This document shows, piece by piece, positions 19,448-27,529 of a stretch of 64,000 nucleotides of DNA. The DNA is taken from contig NZ_JACMYG010000020.1 in assembly GCF_014236655.1 (NCBI RefSeq), positions 43,344 to 107,343 on the forward strand, given 5' to 3'. Under the pieces are notes generated by a model. It was not told the DNA's origin, did not search any database, and was given only the letters and a program-made list of their open reading frames with translations. Positions within the stretch are counted from its first letter, which is position 1, and each line of letters opens with the position of its first letter. The stretch is from Pseudomonas kielensis (GTDB taxonomy: Bacteria; Pseudomonadota; Gammaproteobacteria; Pseudomonadales; Pseudomonadaceae). A program made the translations under genes and the position numbers.

Positions 19448-20182
19448 CTAGAAGCGCGCCTTGGGCGTCGCCATGGGGATCGGAAGGCTGCCATCCAAAG
19501 GCAGGAAGCAGCTCTTGTCCGCGTCGTAGGCTTTTATTTCACTGGTTTCGATGCTGTAGACCCAGCCATGGATGAACAGCTGACCGTTGGCCATGCGCGA
19601 AGCCACGGAGGGGTGAGTGCGCAAATGCTGCAGCTGGGCGATGACGTTTTCTTCAGTCAGCACCTGCATGCTTTCGTTTTCATCAGCGCAATTGCAGTTT
19701 TCCTGGACCATGGTTTTCGCGACCTCGGCGTGGCGCAACCAAGCCTTGACCGTGGGCATCTTTTCCAGGCTCTGCGGGTTCAGGACCGCCCTCATGGCGC
19801 CGCAATCGGAATGTCCGCAAATGATGATGTGCTGCACACCCAACGCCAGCACCGCGTACTCGATGGCCGTGGAAACGCCGCCATTCATTTGCCCATAAGG
19901 GGGTACGACGTTGCCCACATTACGCGTGACAAACAGGTCACCTGGGGCGCTGTGGGTGATGAGTTCCGGGACGATTCGCGAATCGGCACACGCAATAAAC
20001 ATTGCCCGTGGCCGTTGGGCCGTAGCGAGCTTCTTGAACAGTTCTTCCTGTTCCGGGAAGACCTCATGATGAAAATGCAGAAAGCCGTCAACAATGTGCT
20101 GCAGCGCTGCATCGGCGCTTTCGGCCTCGGGAAGGGCTGAAGCCGACGCAGCCAACGGTGGTTTTTCTTTGTCACTCATCAT
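19448..20182 (-). CDS. Beta-class carbonic anhydrase
   Basis: Reversibly hydrates CO2. The 244 residues show the zinc ligands of the beta class: Cys and the Asp-Arg dyad in ACADSR (about 65-70) and His-Cys in HSDCG (about 122-126). The NVGNVVPPYG and GGVSTAIEYAVLALGV segments are typical. The first of two adjacent ATGs (20182) is only 4 bases from the GAGG site, so translation probably starts at the second (20179). In P. aeruginosa the homologue is next to a SulP transporter, but no such gene adjoins it here. Confidence 0.93.
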   Translation of the reverse strand: MMSDKEKPPLAASASALPEAESADAALQHIVDGFLHFHHEVFPEQEELFKKLATAQRPRAMFIACADSRIVPELITHSAPGDLFVTRNVGNVVPPYGQMNGGVSTAIEYAVLALGVQHIIICGHSDCGAMRAVLNPQSLEKMPTVKAWLRHAEVAKTMVQENCNCADENESMQVLTEENVIAQLQHLRTHPSVASRMANGQLFIHGWVYSIETSEIKAYDADKSCFLPLDGSLPIPMATPKARF

Positions 20183-20495
20183 TCATCCTCGTTGGCACAG
20201 TAGGGGGTCCCCAGAGTTTACATCACTCAGGTGCAATGCAAACGGCGAGGGCGCCACCCACAAAAAACAAGCCCGACGCCACAGTAACCGATCAGATTTA
20301 GTTGACGCTGAATAACGGCCATTGAGCAGTATTTCCGACAGTTAACGGTTGCGGCACGCAACAATTACTACGGACATATTAACTGCAACAGTTATTCCGA
20401 ATAGGGTAGCGAACAACTTTGATGTCAGCCCCAAGAAACAAATCGAAAGGCGTCAGGACTGTTTATTTTGAAGCCTTCATTAATCTAACCAGCAA
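20183..20495. other. AT-rich intergenic region
   Basis: 313 bases with no gene I can support. Composition shifts from GC-rich at 20183-20290 to clearly AT-rich after 20300, marking the left edge of an accessory patch. Promoters of the carbonic anhydrase (minus) and the orphan pair (plus) should lie here. Confidence 0.5.
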
Positions 20496-20777
20496 GTGCA
20501 CCCGCACTTGAAAACTACAGATACATTAAAAGAAATCAACCCAATAAGCACTTTTATAGAAACCATGAATGAACTTCGTGCCCATCACAAATCCTTGTTG
20601 GCTAGTGGCAAACCACAAGCCGCTCGTAGTTTCTCCACGCCAAGCCCTACTGCACTGGATGACATCTCCCCAGAGGAAGCAATCGCACTGGAGGAACTGA
20701 AGTCGACAACAAAAATGCTGGCCATCACCCAGAATCAGAGCGTAGAGCTGAGCATTACCAATGATGCCAAAACTTGA
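20496..20777 (+). CDS. Orphan small protein, first of overlapping pair
   Basis: 93 residues if begun at GTG 20496, or 70 if begun at ATG 20565 (MNELRAHHKS). Neither start has a strong ribosome site. It is hydrophilic with no signal peptide; the centre is Ser/Pro-rich (SFSTPSPTALDDISPEEA) and the end is helical. Codon use and GC content are unlike the flanking core genes, suggesting acquisition. It ends in TGA at 20775, overlapping the TTG start of the next frame by 4 bases. The next frame is -1 relative to this one, so frameshifting or a past frameshift mutation could join them. No family recognised. Confidence 0.55.
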   Translation: MHPHLKTTDTLKEINPISTFIETMNELRAHHKSLLASGKPQAARSFSTPSPTALDDISPEEAIALEELKSTTKMLAITQNQSVELSITNDAKT

Positions 20778-21109
20778 GCAACGCCGCGGGCGATGCCGAT
20801 GCCACTGCAATATTCAAACAGCAAATGAATGAAAGATGCGTCTACGAAAAAGAGCAGTCCGAGAAAAATATTGACCAAATTTTCGACAATGCGATTGAAA
20901 TCGGTGAAGGCCACCCGAAAGCACAAAAAGCAATCGTGTCCACGACTGATGTAATTTTCAACCTATTCCGAACAATATCGGAAAAGCTCGATATCTTCAC
21001 TACAAAAGTTCTGACCGATACTGTCACATGGATTAAAAACTCCTTCGCCGACATCAAGTCGACTTTTAATAATTTTAGCGGCTGGATTCAAGGCTGGTTT
21101 ACCAATTAA
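20774..21109 (+). CDS. Orphan protein with amphipathic C-terminus, second of pair
   Basis: 111 residues from TTG 20774. The first half is acidic and helical (KQQMNERCVYEKEQSEKN, IFDNAIEIGEG). The last 50 residues alternate Phe/Trp/Ile with polar residues and end GWIQGWFTN, suggesting an amphipathic, possibly membrane-binding, segment. No ribosome site precedes the TTG, so expression probably depends on coupling to, or frameshifting from, the upstream gene. AT-rich and not recognised as a member of any family. Whether it is secreted or a toxin is unknown. Confidence 0.55.
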   Translation: MSNAAGDADATAIFKQQMNERCVYEKEQSEKNIDQIFDNAIEIGEGHPKAQKAIVSTTDVIFNLFRTISEKLDIFTTKVLTDTVTWIKNSFADIKSTFNNFSGWIQGWFTN

Positions 21110-21402
21110 CTACACTAAAACGCTAAGTACCCGGAGTTCCAGTGCTGTAATCCAAGACCAAGAACAGGCTTGGTGAGTTACGGTCAACTTGGGGCGTCGG
21201 TACATTATCCACCTACCGCCCCCCCTTGATACCTGAGTAGTTGGCCTAAGGCCTGGCTAACCGAAGCTGACGCAACCGGCGACGGGTAAAACGTATCTCA
21301 ATCGGAATCGACCACTGCGCAACAAGCAGCACACACCGAAAACAGACAATAACGTACCGTTACGCATAGTACGTACCACGACAAAATAGGCATGATCGTC
21401 AT
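21110..21402. other. Intergenic region after the orphan pair
   Basis: 293 bases with no gene I can support. A weak hairpin (ACCAAG...CTTGGT, about 21153-21174) could end transcription of the orphan pair. Confidence 0.4.
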
Positions 21403-22461
21403 CTACAACAACGACATCTGAGCACCCGGAGGACAAAAAGCCGTGCAATCGAGGTTGAACCCCTCACGCTGATTCAGCCCCAGGCGCTTTATTGCCTTGG
21501 CAAAGCGTTGTGCCAGCAAGTCAGCGAACGGCCCCTCACCGCGCATCCGCGCGCCAAAACGACTGTCGTACAACTCGCCGCCACGACTCTGGCGTATCAG
21601 GCTCAGCACATGCGCCGCGCGTTGCGGGTAGTGCGCCGCCAGCCATTCTTCGAACAGGGGCGCGACCTCCAAAGGCAGGCGCAACATCATGTAGGCCGCA
21701 CTCTGGGCTCCAGCCGCCTGGGCGGCCGCCAGCAGACTCTCCAACTCGCTGTCGTTGATCATCGGAATCATGGGTGAGCACAGCACCCCTACCGGAATAC
21801 CTGCCTCACGCATCACCCTGATGGCCCGCAACCGCGCCTTGGGCGCCGCTGTACGCGGCTCCAGGATGCGCTTGAGCTCATCGTCCAGGCTGGTCAGGCT
21901 GATCATCACCGCCACCAGCCGCTGTGAAGCCAGTTCGGTCAACAGATCCAGATCACGAAGAATCAGCGAGCCCTTGGTGATAATCGTCACTGGATGTCGA
22001 AAGCGTAGTAGCACCTGGAGAATCTGCCGGGTAATTCGGTGCTCTCGCTCAATCGGCTGATAAGGGTCGGTGTTGGAGCCCAGGTTGATTGGCGCGCACT
22101 GGTAGCCACGCCTGGACAGTTGTTGCTCAAGAACATCGGCGGCATTGGTCTTGGCAATCAAGCGGGTTTCGAAATCGAGCCCGGGGGAGAGGTCCCAGTA
22201 GGCATGACTGGGCCGCGCATAACAGTAGATGCAACCGTGCTCACAGCCTCGGTAGGGATTGATCGAACGATCGAAAGGCAGGTCCGGCGAATTATTGCGG
22301 GTGATGATGGATTTGGCTGTTTCGATACGCACTTGCGTACCCTGGGTCAGCGGCACCTCCTGATACCACCCGTCGTCTTCCACCACCGAGTGGCTTGGCG
22401 CAAAGCGGTTATGCGGATTAGCGCCAGTACCGCGCCCGCGAGGCGGCAGGGAATTGATCAT
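21403..22461 (-). CDS. PA0069-type radical SAM protein
   Basis: 352 residues with the radical-SAM cluster motif C-x3-C-x2-C (CEHGCIYC, about 65-72) behind NPYRG. This subgroup is related to spore photoproduct lyase-like proteins and is widespread without a proven reaction. NLGSNTDPYQP and ITKGSLILRDLDLL are characteristic of the family. The start MINSLPP at 22461 is chosen for the GAGGG site 7 bases before it; longer in-frame starts upstream lack one. Its GC content is that of the core genome, in contrast to the orphan genes on both sides. Confidence 0.9.
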   Translation of the reverse strand: MINSLPPRGRGTGANPHNRFAPSHSVVEDDGWYQEVPLTQGTQVRIETAKSIITRNNSPDLPFDRSINPYRGCEHGCIYCYARPSHAYWDLSPGLDFETRLIAKTNAADVLEQQLSRRGYQCAPINLGSNTDPYQPIEREHRITRQILQVLLRFRHPVTIITKGSLILRDLDLLTELASQRLVAVMISLTSLDDELKRILEPRTAAPKARLRAIRVMREAGIPVGVLCSPMIPMINDSELESLLAAAQAAGAQSAAYMMLRLPLEVAPLFEEWLAAHYPQRAAHVLSLIRQSRGGELYDSRFGARMRGEGPFADLLAQRFAKAIKRLGLNQREGFNLDCTAFCPPGAQMSLL

Positions 22462-22696
22462 TGCGACACCCTCTATCTGTATATCCATACAGTACAACAA
22501 GGTCACGCACCCAACCAGTACCGCTCAGCCTCCCGATGCCGCGTGCTGCGCGGCATTCTTTTTAGATTAACGTTTAAATGGCCTACTAAATGCAAAACCA
22601 TGAAACATTTACTCGGTGGCTAAATCGTAATTACCGTACTTAATATCGCCCCCGTAAATAAAAAACACCATGGATAATAAACAAAAGGATTTGAAC

Positions 22697-22999
22697 ATGT
22701 CTTTCTTTAATCAGCGCGGCGTCTTTCTACAACTCATGCTGCCTGGCCCCTCGGAACCCAACACTCTGGTGTCCATACAACTTTCCCGCAAGCAAACCGA
22801 ATGGGATGCCGAGAACGAAGTCGAAATAGATACCTTGGTTGACTCTATTTTTGTAACGGCTACCTCTGCCGATAATGGGAACACCTTTACTATCAACAGA
22901 CTCCGAAAAGATGTGGACGGCGATGGCGACATCGATGCCGACGACAAAGCCAAATTGCAGGCCCTGGCCAAGGCCTACGCCAGCATCGTCAACCCCTGA
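22697..22999 (+). CDS. Small EF-hand/dockerin-like protein
   Basis: 100 residues; the start at 22697 has an AAAAGGA site 7 bases upstream. The C-terminal third contains a complete calcium-loop pattern DVDGDGDIDADD followed by a helix (KAKLQALAKAYASIV), as in dockerin or EF-hand repeats. The N-terminal part is beta-rich (VFLQLMLPG, LVSIQLSRK). No signal peptide is evident, which is unusual for a dockerin. It resembles the next gene in layout and in the ATSADNGNTFTINR-type segment. Calcium binding is inferred from the motif. Confidence 0.75.
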   Translation: MSFFNQRGVFLQLMLPGPSEPNTLVSIQLSRKQTEWDAENEVEIDTLVDSIFVTATSADNGNTFTINRLRKDVDGDGDIDADDKAKLQALAKAYASIVNP

Positions 23000-23049
23000 G
23001 TAGCGGGAGCACGCGAGCCATCGCGTGCTCCCTCGCGCGGAGAACATCC

Positions 23050-23565
23050 ATGTATTTACCCCATACCAGCGGCATACTCCTACAAAGAATAGAAACTGCA
23101 GACGACGTCAAGATCATTATAAAGCTGTCAAGAATCGATGCCGATTATACTGCCACCACGACAGACTTAACCCTGCACATCAACGAGAATAAAAACAGCT
23201 TAAAACTTGACTACGACCCTTGGTCCGACATCAATGTAATTCCTGACGGCAGCATTGATGAAAAAGACACCCAGGCGATTATCGATCTCGCTGTTGCCTT
23301 CTATCGCCAAACAACTATCGACCCCGAACTTACAGTGTTCCTTTCGCCGATCGACAACCATCCCGGCGTACTTAGGGTTCGGATCGGATTGCTCAACCTG
23401 AATGAAGATGAGTTGTACCCCCTCGGTTACTTTTTCACGGCTGCCTCAGTCGATAACGGGGTCAATTTCAGGATATTCAGAGTGACAAGTCATGGCGGCA
23501 GCCACCCGCAAGACGATACCGACCTGGAACCCATGGCCAAGGCATTCATCAAGATGAAGGTGTGA
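23050..23565 (+). CDS. EF-hand-like paralogue of the 22697 protein
   Basis: 171 residues, preceded by a GGAG site. It looks like a doubled version of its neighbour. The first half ends in a degenerate calcium loop (PDGSIDEKDTQ) plus helix. The second half has a segment TAASVDNGVNFRIFRV that lines up with TATSADNGNTFTINRL of the upstream protein and ends in a similar helix (LEPMAKAFIKMKV). Position-1 and -3 acidic ligands are missing in its loops. It lies 50 bases after the first gene, presumably in one transcript. No function recognised. Confidence 0.72.
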   Translation: MYLPHTSGILLQRIETADDVKIIIKLSRIDADYTATTTDLTLHINENKNSLKLDYDPWSDINVIPDGSIDEKDTQAIIDLAVAFYRQTTIDPELTVFLSPIDNHPGVLRVRIGLLNLNEDELYPLGYFFTAASVDNGVNFRIFRVTSHGGSHPQDDTDLEPMAKAFIKMKV

Positions 23566-23864
23566 GAAACCGACATTCGTCGGGGGGGAAGTTGTTCAAC
23601 AACGCTTTGACAACCGGACCGTTGATTGGCAGCCGCTCAGGCTTGAGCGCTGCCATCGACGTGTACTGCAACCTCTTTTCAGATGTCACCAACCCTCTAC
23701 CGGGGTGCACTCCCGGATGACGGCATCCTGCCGTTGCTCGACCTGCTCGAGGTGCGGACGGACATCACATTCCTGCCAGGGGCTGGCTGAGCTCGATCAC
23801 TGAGCGCAGGCCCGCGCAGTGGGCCTGCAAGCCAGCTCCCGGGGGAGGGGAGCCGGCCACGCGA
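23566..23864 (+). pseudogene. Possible gene debris after the EF-hand pair
   Basis: 299 bases with no intact gene. Two short stretches have core-like codon use in different frames: one reads LTTGPLIGSRSGLSAAIDVY (about 23605-23664), the other ends DDGILPLLDLLEVRTD near 23770 and stops at about 23790. This suggests a gene fragment with a frameshift, but I cannot name the parent. The last part holds a hairpin (listed separately). Confidence 0.35.
23806..23828. terminator. Hairpin between convergent genes
   Basis: Perfect 8-bp arms GCAGGCCC (23806-23813) and GGGCCTGC (23821-23828) with a 7-base loop. It lies between the plus-strand orphan genes and the minus-strand zinc-ribbon gene. No T tract. 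Confidence 0.5.
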
Positions 23865-24152
23865 TCAGGCGTCGTGGGGTTTTTTCTTCAGTTTCGGATT
23901 CACAAAAAACTGCACGGTCTGGACCTTGGCGTCCGCGACCTTCACCGCACTGACGTTGACCCGAGTCCCCAACTCCTTGGGAACCGACAGGCCTTGCTCA
24001 TTGAGCGTGTCCGAGTACCCACACGCCACGCATTCGCGGTGCGGTACATCGTCTTCACTCCACATCATCAATTTGTCCGGCTCGCTGCACGCCGGGCACA
24101 CTGCTCCGGCGATAAAGCGTTTCTTGGTTTTGCTCACAGGCCCATCACTCAT
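23865..24152 (-). CDS. YheV-like zinc-ribbon protein
   Basis: 95 residues with two Cys pairs, CPAC (about 19-22) and CVAC (about 41-44), separated by WSEDDVPHRE. This is the zinc-ribbon layout of the YheV/DUF2387 family. The tail is Lys-rich (NPKLKKKPHDA). It overlaps the prlC stop by 4 bases, so the two are co-translated; the same pairing with prlC is seen in other gammaproteobacteria. Exact role unknown. Confidence 0.85.
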   Translation of the reverse strand: MSDGPVSKTKKRFIAGAVCPACSEPDKLMMWSEDDVPHRECVACGYSDTLNEQGLSVPKELGTRVNVSAVKVADAKVQTVQFFVNPKLKKKPHDA

Positions 24153-26200
24153 GCTGCCGCGCCCTCATCCAGGCCGCTGTGGCGCAAGAGTGCATCAATC
24201 GACGGTGCACGCCCGCGAAAGTCGACGAACAGCACCATCGGCTCCTGAGAGCCGCCGCGGGCCAGGATCGCCTCACGGAAGGCCCGACCGGTCGCAGCGT
24301 TGAGCACACCTTCCTCCTCAAACCTGGAGAATGCGTCGGCCGACAGCACTTCCGCCCACTTGTAGCTGTAGTAGCCCGCGGCGTAACCACCGGCAAAGAT
24401 GTGCGCAAAGCTGTTGGGGAAGCGGTTGTAGGCCGGCGGACGCATGACCGATACCTCGTCACGCACGCCTTCGAGCACCTGCAGCACACTGCGGCCATCG
24501 CCGTGGGTGGCGTGCAGTTCGAAGTCGAACAGGGAAAATTCCAACTGGCGCACCATCATCAGGCCCGACTGGAAGTTCTTCGCCGCGAGCATTTTCTGCA
24601 GCAGGTCCTGGGGCAGTGGCTCGCCGGTTTCATAGTGACCGGAAATCAACGCCAGGCCTTCCGGCTCCCAGCACCAGTTTTCCATGAACTGGCTCGGCAA
24701 CTCGACCGCATCCCAGGCCACGCCATTGATACCCGATACACCCGCATGCTCGACCCGGGTCAGCAGGTGATGCAGACCGTGGCCAAACTCGTGGAACAAG
24801 GTGGTGACTTCGTCATGGGTCAACAGCGCAGGCTTGCCGCTGTCGGCCGGCGTGAAGTTGCACACCAGGTTGGCCACCGGGCTTTGCAGAACGCCCTCGG
24901 CAGTGCGACGACGGTCACGGGCGCCGTCCATCCAGGCACCGCCGCGCTTGTTGGCGCGCGCATACAGGTCGAAGAAGAAGCGGCCGACGTGCTCGCCGTT
25001 TTCCTTGATTTCAAACAGGCGAACGTCCGGATGCCAGGTGTCGAACCCCGTCTGCTCGGCGATCTCGATGCCGTACAGGCGCTGGACGATGGCGAACAGG
25101 CCGCTCAGCACTTTATCGATCGGGAAGTATGCGCGCAGCGCCTCTTGAGCGACGCTGTAACGCTGCTCACGGAGTTTTTCACCGTAGAAACCACTGTCCC
25201 AGCTTTGCAGGTCGGCACAGCCCTGTTCGGCCGCGTAGGCCTTCAACTGCTCCAGGTCCTGGGCGGCGAATGGCTTGCTGCGCTTGGCCAGGTCCCGCAG
25301 GAAACTCAGGACCTGATCGCTGGACTCAGCCATTTTGGTCGCCAGGCTCAGCTCCGAGAAACTGCTGTAGCCCAGCAGCCTGGCCAGTTCCTGACGCAGG
25401 TCGAGGATCTCTTCCATCACCGGCCCGTTATCGTTCTGACCGGCATTCGGCCCCTGGTCCGACGCGCGGGTGCAGTAGGCCGCGTAGACCTCTTCGCGCA
25501 GTGCACGGTCTTGGGCGTAGGTCATCACTGCGAAGTAGCTCGGAAACTCCAGGCTGATCAACCAGCCATCCAGCTCCTTGGCTTGAGCCGCAGCGGCCAT
25601 TTGCGCCTTGGCCGAATCCGTCAGGCCGGCGAGGGCCGCTTCGTCGGTGATGTGTTTGGTCCAGGCTTGGGTGGCGTCGAGCAACTGGTTGGAAAAGCGG
25701 CTGCCCAGCTCGGACAGCTTGCTCTGCACTTCGGCATAGCGCTTTTGCTCGGCTTCCGGCAGGTCGATACCCGACAGGCGGAAGTCCCGCAGGGAATGTT
25801 CGAGGATGGTTTTTTGCGCCACATCGAAGTCGGCCGCTTGCGGGCTGTTGGCCAGGGCTTCGAAGGCCTGGAACAGCTCACGGTTCTGCCCCAGCTCGGT
25901 GGAGTAGGCGCTCAGCGCAGGCAGGCAGGACTCGTAGGCCTCGCGCAACTCGGCGCTGTTGCACACCGCGTTAAGGTGGCTGACCGGGCTCCAGGCGGCG
26001 CCCAGGCGGTCGTTGAGCTCATCCATCGCCAGCACCAGGCCGGCCCAGGTTGGTTCCGTGCCCTGGGTCTTGAGGAGGTCGGCGATGGCGGCGCGGTTGT
26101 CCGCGAGGATCTGTTCGATGGCCGGTTGCACATGCTCGGCGCGGATCGCCGAGAACGGCGGCAGGTCGTAGGACTGCAAAAGAGGGTTGTTCACGCTCAC
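24149..26200 (-). CDS. prlC: Oligopeptidase A (M3 family)
   Basis: Cytoplasmic zinc metallopeptidase that degrades oligopeptides, including cleaved signal peptides. The zinc motif HEFGH lies in TTLFHEFGHGLHH near residue 460, with the downstream Glu ligand in the same C-terminal catalytic domain. The GTG at 26200 (MSVNNPLLQSYDLPP) gives 683 residues, matching the usual 680. An in-frame ATG at 26227 would add 9 residues but has no ribosome site. It is followed by the zinc-ribbon gene. Confidence 0.93.
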   Translation of the reverse strand: MSVNNPLLQSYDLPPFSAIRAEHVQPAIEQILADNRAAIADLLKTQGTEPTWAGLVLAMDELNDRLGAAWSPVSHLNAVCNSAELREAYESCLPALSAYSTELGQNRELFQAFEALANSPQAADFDVAQKTILEHSLRDFRLSGIDLPEAEQKRYAEVQSKLSELGSRFSNQLLDATQAWTKHITDEAALAGLTDSAKAQMAAAAQAKELDGWLISLEFPSYFAVMTYAQDRALREEVYAAYCTRASDQGPNAGQNDNGPVMEEILDLRQELARLLGYSSFSELSLATKMAESSDQVLSFLRDLAKRSKPFAAQDLEQLKAYAAEQGCADLQSWDSGFYGEKLREQRYSVAQEALRAYFPIDKVLSGLFAIVQRLYGIEIAEQTGFDTWHPDVRLFEIKENGEHVGRFFFDLYARANKRGGAWMDGARDRRRTAEGVLQSPVANLVCNFTPADSGKPALLTHDEVTTLFHEFGHGLHHLLTRVEHAGVSGINGVAWDAVELPSQFMENWCWEPEGLALISGHYETGEPLPQDLLQKMLAAKNFQSGLMMVRQLEFSLFDFELHATHGDGRSVLQVLEGVRDEVSVMRPPAYNRFPNSFAHIFAGGYAAGYYSYKWAEVLSADAFSRFEEEGVLNAATGRAFREAILARGGSQEPMVLFVDFRGRAPSIDALLRHSGLDEGAAA

Positions 26201-26289
26201 GGTTGGCACCTTGGCTGGAAGAAACATGAGCCCATCTTAATTACAATCGACGCCAACCGCAGCTATCAGCAACAGAGAGAGAGCCTATC

Positions 26290-26835
26290 GTGTCCCTTCG
26301 CAAGTATCAGAACCACACTCCCGTGCTCGACCATGGTGCATTTGTCGACGGTTCGGCAGTGGTCATCGGCGACGTCGAAATAGGCGCTGACAGCTCCGTC
26401 TGGCCGCTGACCGTGATCCGCGGCGACATGCACCGCATCCGTATCGGCCAGCGCACCAGCGTGCAGGATGGCTGCGTGCTGCACATCACCCACGCCGGGC
26501 CATTTAACCCGGACGGTTTCCCGCTGCTGATCGGCGATGACGTGACCATTGCCCACAAGGTCATGCTGCACGGCTGCACCGTCGGCAACCGGATCCTGAT
26601 CGGCATGGGTAGCATTGTGATGGACGGTGCCGTGGTCGAAGACGAGGTGATCATCGGCGCGGGGAGCCTGGTACCGCCAGGCAAACGCCTGGCCAGCGGC
26701 TTCCTGTATGTGGGCAGCCCGGTCAAGCAGGTCCGACCGTTGACCGACAAGGAGCGTGCATTCTTTACCTACAGCGCGGCCAACTACGTCAAGCTTAAAG
26801 ACCTGCATCTGGCCGAAGGCTACGACCAGCTCTGA
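26290..26835 (+). CDS. Gamma-carbonic anhydrase family protein
   Basis: 181 residues forming a left-handed beta-helix of hexapeptide repeats (VVIGDVEIGADSSVWP and following), then a C-terminal helix. The three His expected for metal binding appear as His in HRIRIG/HITHAGP and AHKVMLHGC. GTG start at 26290 behind an AGAGAGAG stretch. It resembles YrdA; the family binds zinc, but carbonic anhydrase activity is often undetectable. It is divergent from prlC and 19 bases ahead of a HAD gene. Confidence 0.9.
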   Translation: MSLRKYQNHTPVLDHGAFVDGSAVVIGDVEIGADSSVWPLTVIRGDMHRIRIGQRTSVQDGCVLHITHAGPFNPDGFPLLIGDDVTIAHKVMLHGCTVGNRILIGMGSIVMDGAVVEDEVIIGAGSLVPPGKRLASGFLYVGSPVKQVRPLTDKERAFFTYSAANYVKLKDLHLAEGYDQL

Positions 26836-26854
26836 CTCTCATTCAGGAATTTTC

Positions 26855-27508
26855 ATGCATTACCAAAGCGTTCTATTCGACCTTGATGGCACCCTGACGG
26901 ACCCGCGCGAAGGAATCACTCGCTCTATCCAGTATGCCTTGGGCAAGCTGGGGATCGATGAACCGGACCTCGGCAAACTGGAACACTTCATCGGCCCGCC
27001 CTTGCTGCAAGCCTTCATGCAGTTCTACGACTTCGACGAGGCCAAGGCCTGGGACGCGGTGAACTTCTACCGTGAACGCTTCAAGGTCACCGGACTCTAT
27101 GAAAACCGGGTGTTCGACGGCGTCACGCCGCTGCTGGAAACCTTGAGCGGGCAGGGGCGAGAGCTGTATATCGCAACGTCGAAACCCTGGATCTTTGCCC
27201 GGGAGATCGCGCGCCACTTCGACTTCGCCCGGCACTTCAAGGTGATCTACGGCAGCGAACTGGATGGCACCCGCACCGACAAGGTCGACCTGATTGCCCA
27301 CCTGGTGGCCGAAGAGGGGCTGGACCCAAGCACCACCCTGATGATCGGCGACCGTAAACACGACCTGATCGGCGCCAAGCGCAACGGCCTGGATGCTGCA
27401 GCGGTGGGCTATGGCTTTGGCAGCCTTGAAGAACTGAGCGCCGAGCACCCCGCGTACTACTTCGAGACGCTGGCTGAATTGCACCAGGCGTTTTTGCGCA
27501 ACAAATAA
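26855..27508 (+). CDS. HAD-family phosphatase (Gph/5'-nucleotidase-like)
   Basis: 217 residues with HAD motif I FDLDGTLTD (about 7-15), motif II Thr/Ser in YIATSKPW (about 107), and motif III/IV MIGDRKHDLIGAKRNG (about 164). The helical cap sits between motifs I and II. The sequence is closest in feel to phosphoglycolate phosphatase-like and YjjG-type enzymes; the substrate is not evident. The start at 26855 follows AGGA. Confidence 0.88.
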   Translation: MHYQSVLFDLDGTLTDPREGITRSIQYALGKLGIDEPDLGKLEHFIGPPLLQAFMQFYDFDEAKAWDAVNFYRERFKVTGLYENRVFDGVTPLLETLSGQGRELYIATSKPWIFAREIARHFDFARHFKVIYGSELDGTRTDKVDLIAHLVAEEGLDPSTTLMIGDRKHDLIGAKRNGLDAAAVGYGFGSLEELSAEHPAYYFETLAELHQAFLRNK

Positions 27509-27526
27509 GCTTGCCCGCGATGGCGT
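27509..27526 (+). repeat. Single REP half-site
   Basis: GCTTGCCCGCGATGGCG, the usual half of a Pseudomonas REP hairpin, lies directly after the HAD stop codon. I see no matching inverted partner nearby. Confidence 0.5.
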
Positions 27527-27529
27527 CCC

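Noticed and set aside
24179..26383. Long open frame of about 734 codons antisense to prlC
   Set aside because: Shadow of prlC, whose HEFGH motif and length are clear; the antisense product resembles no protein.
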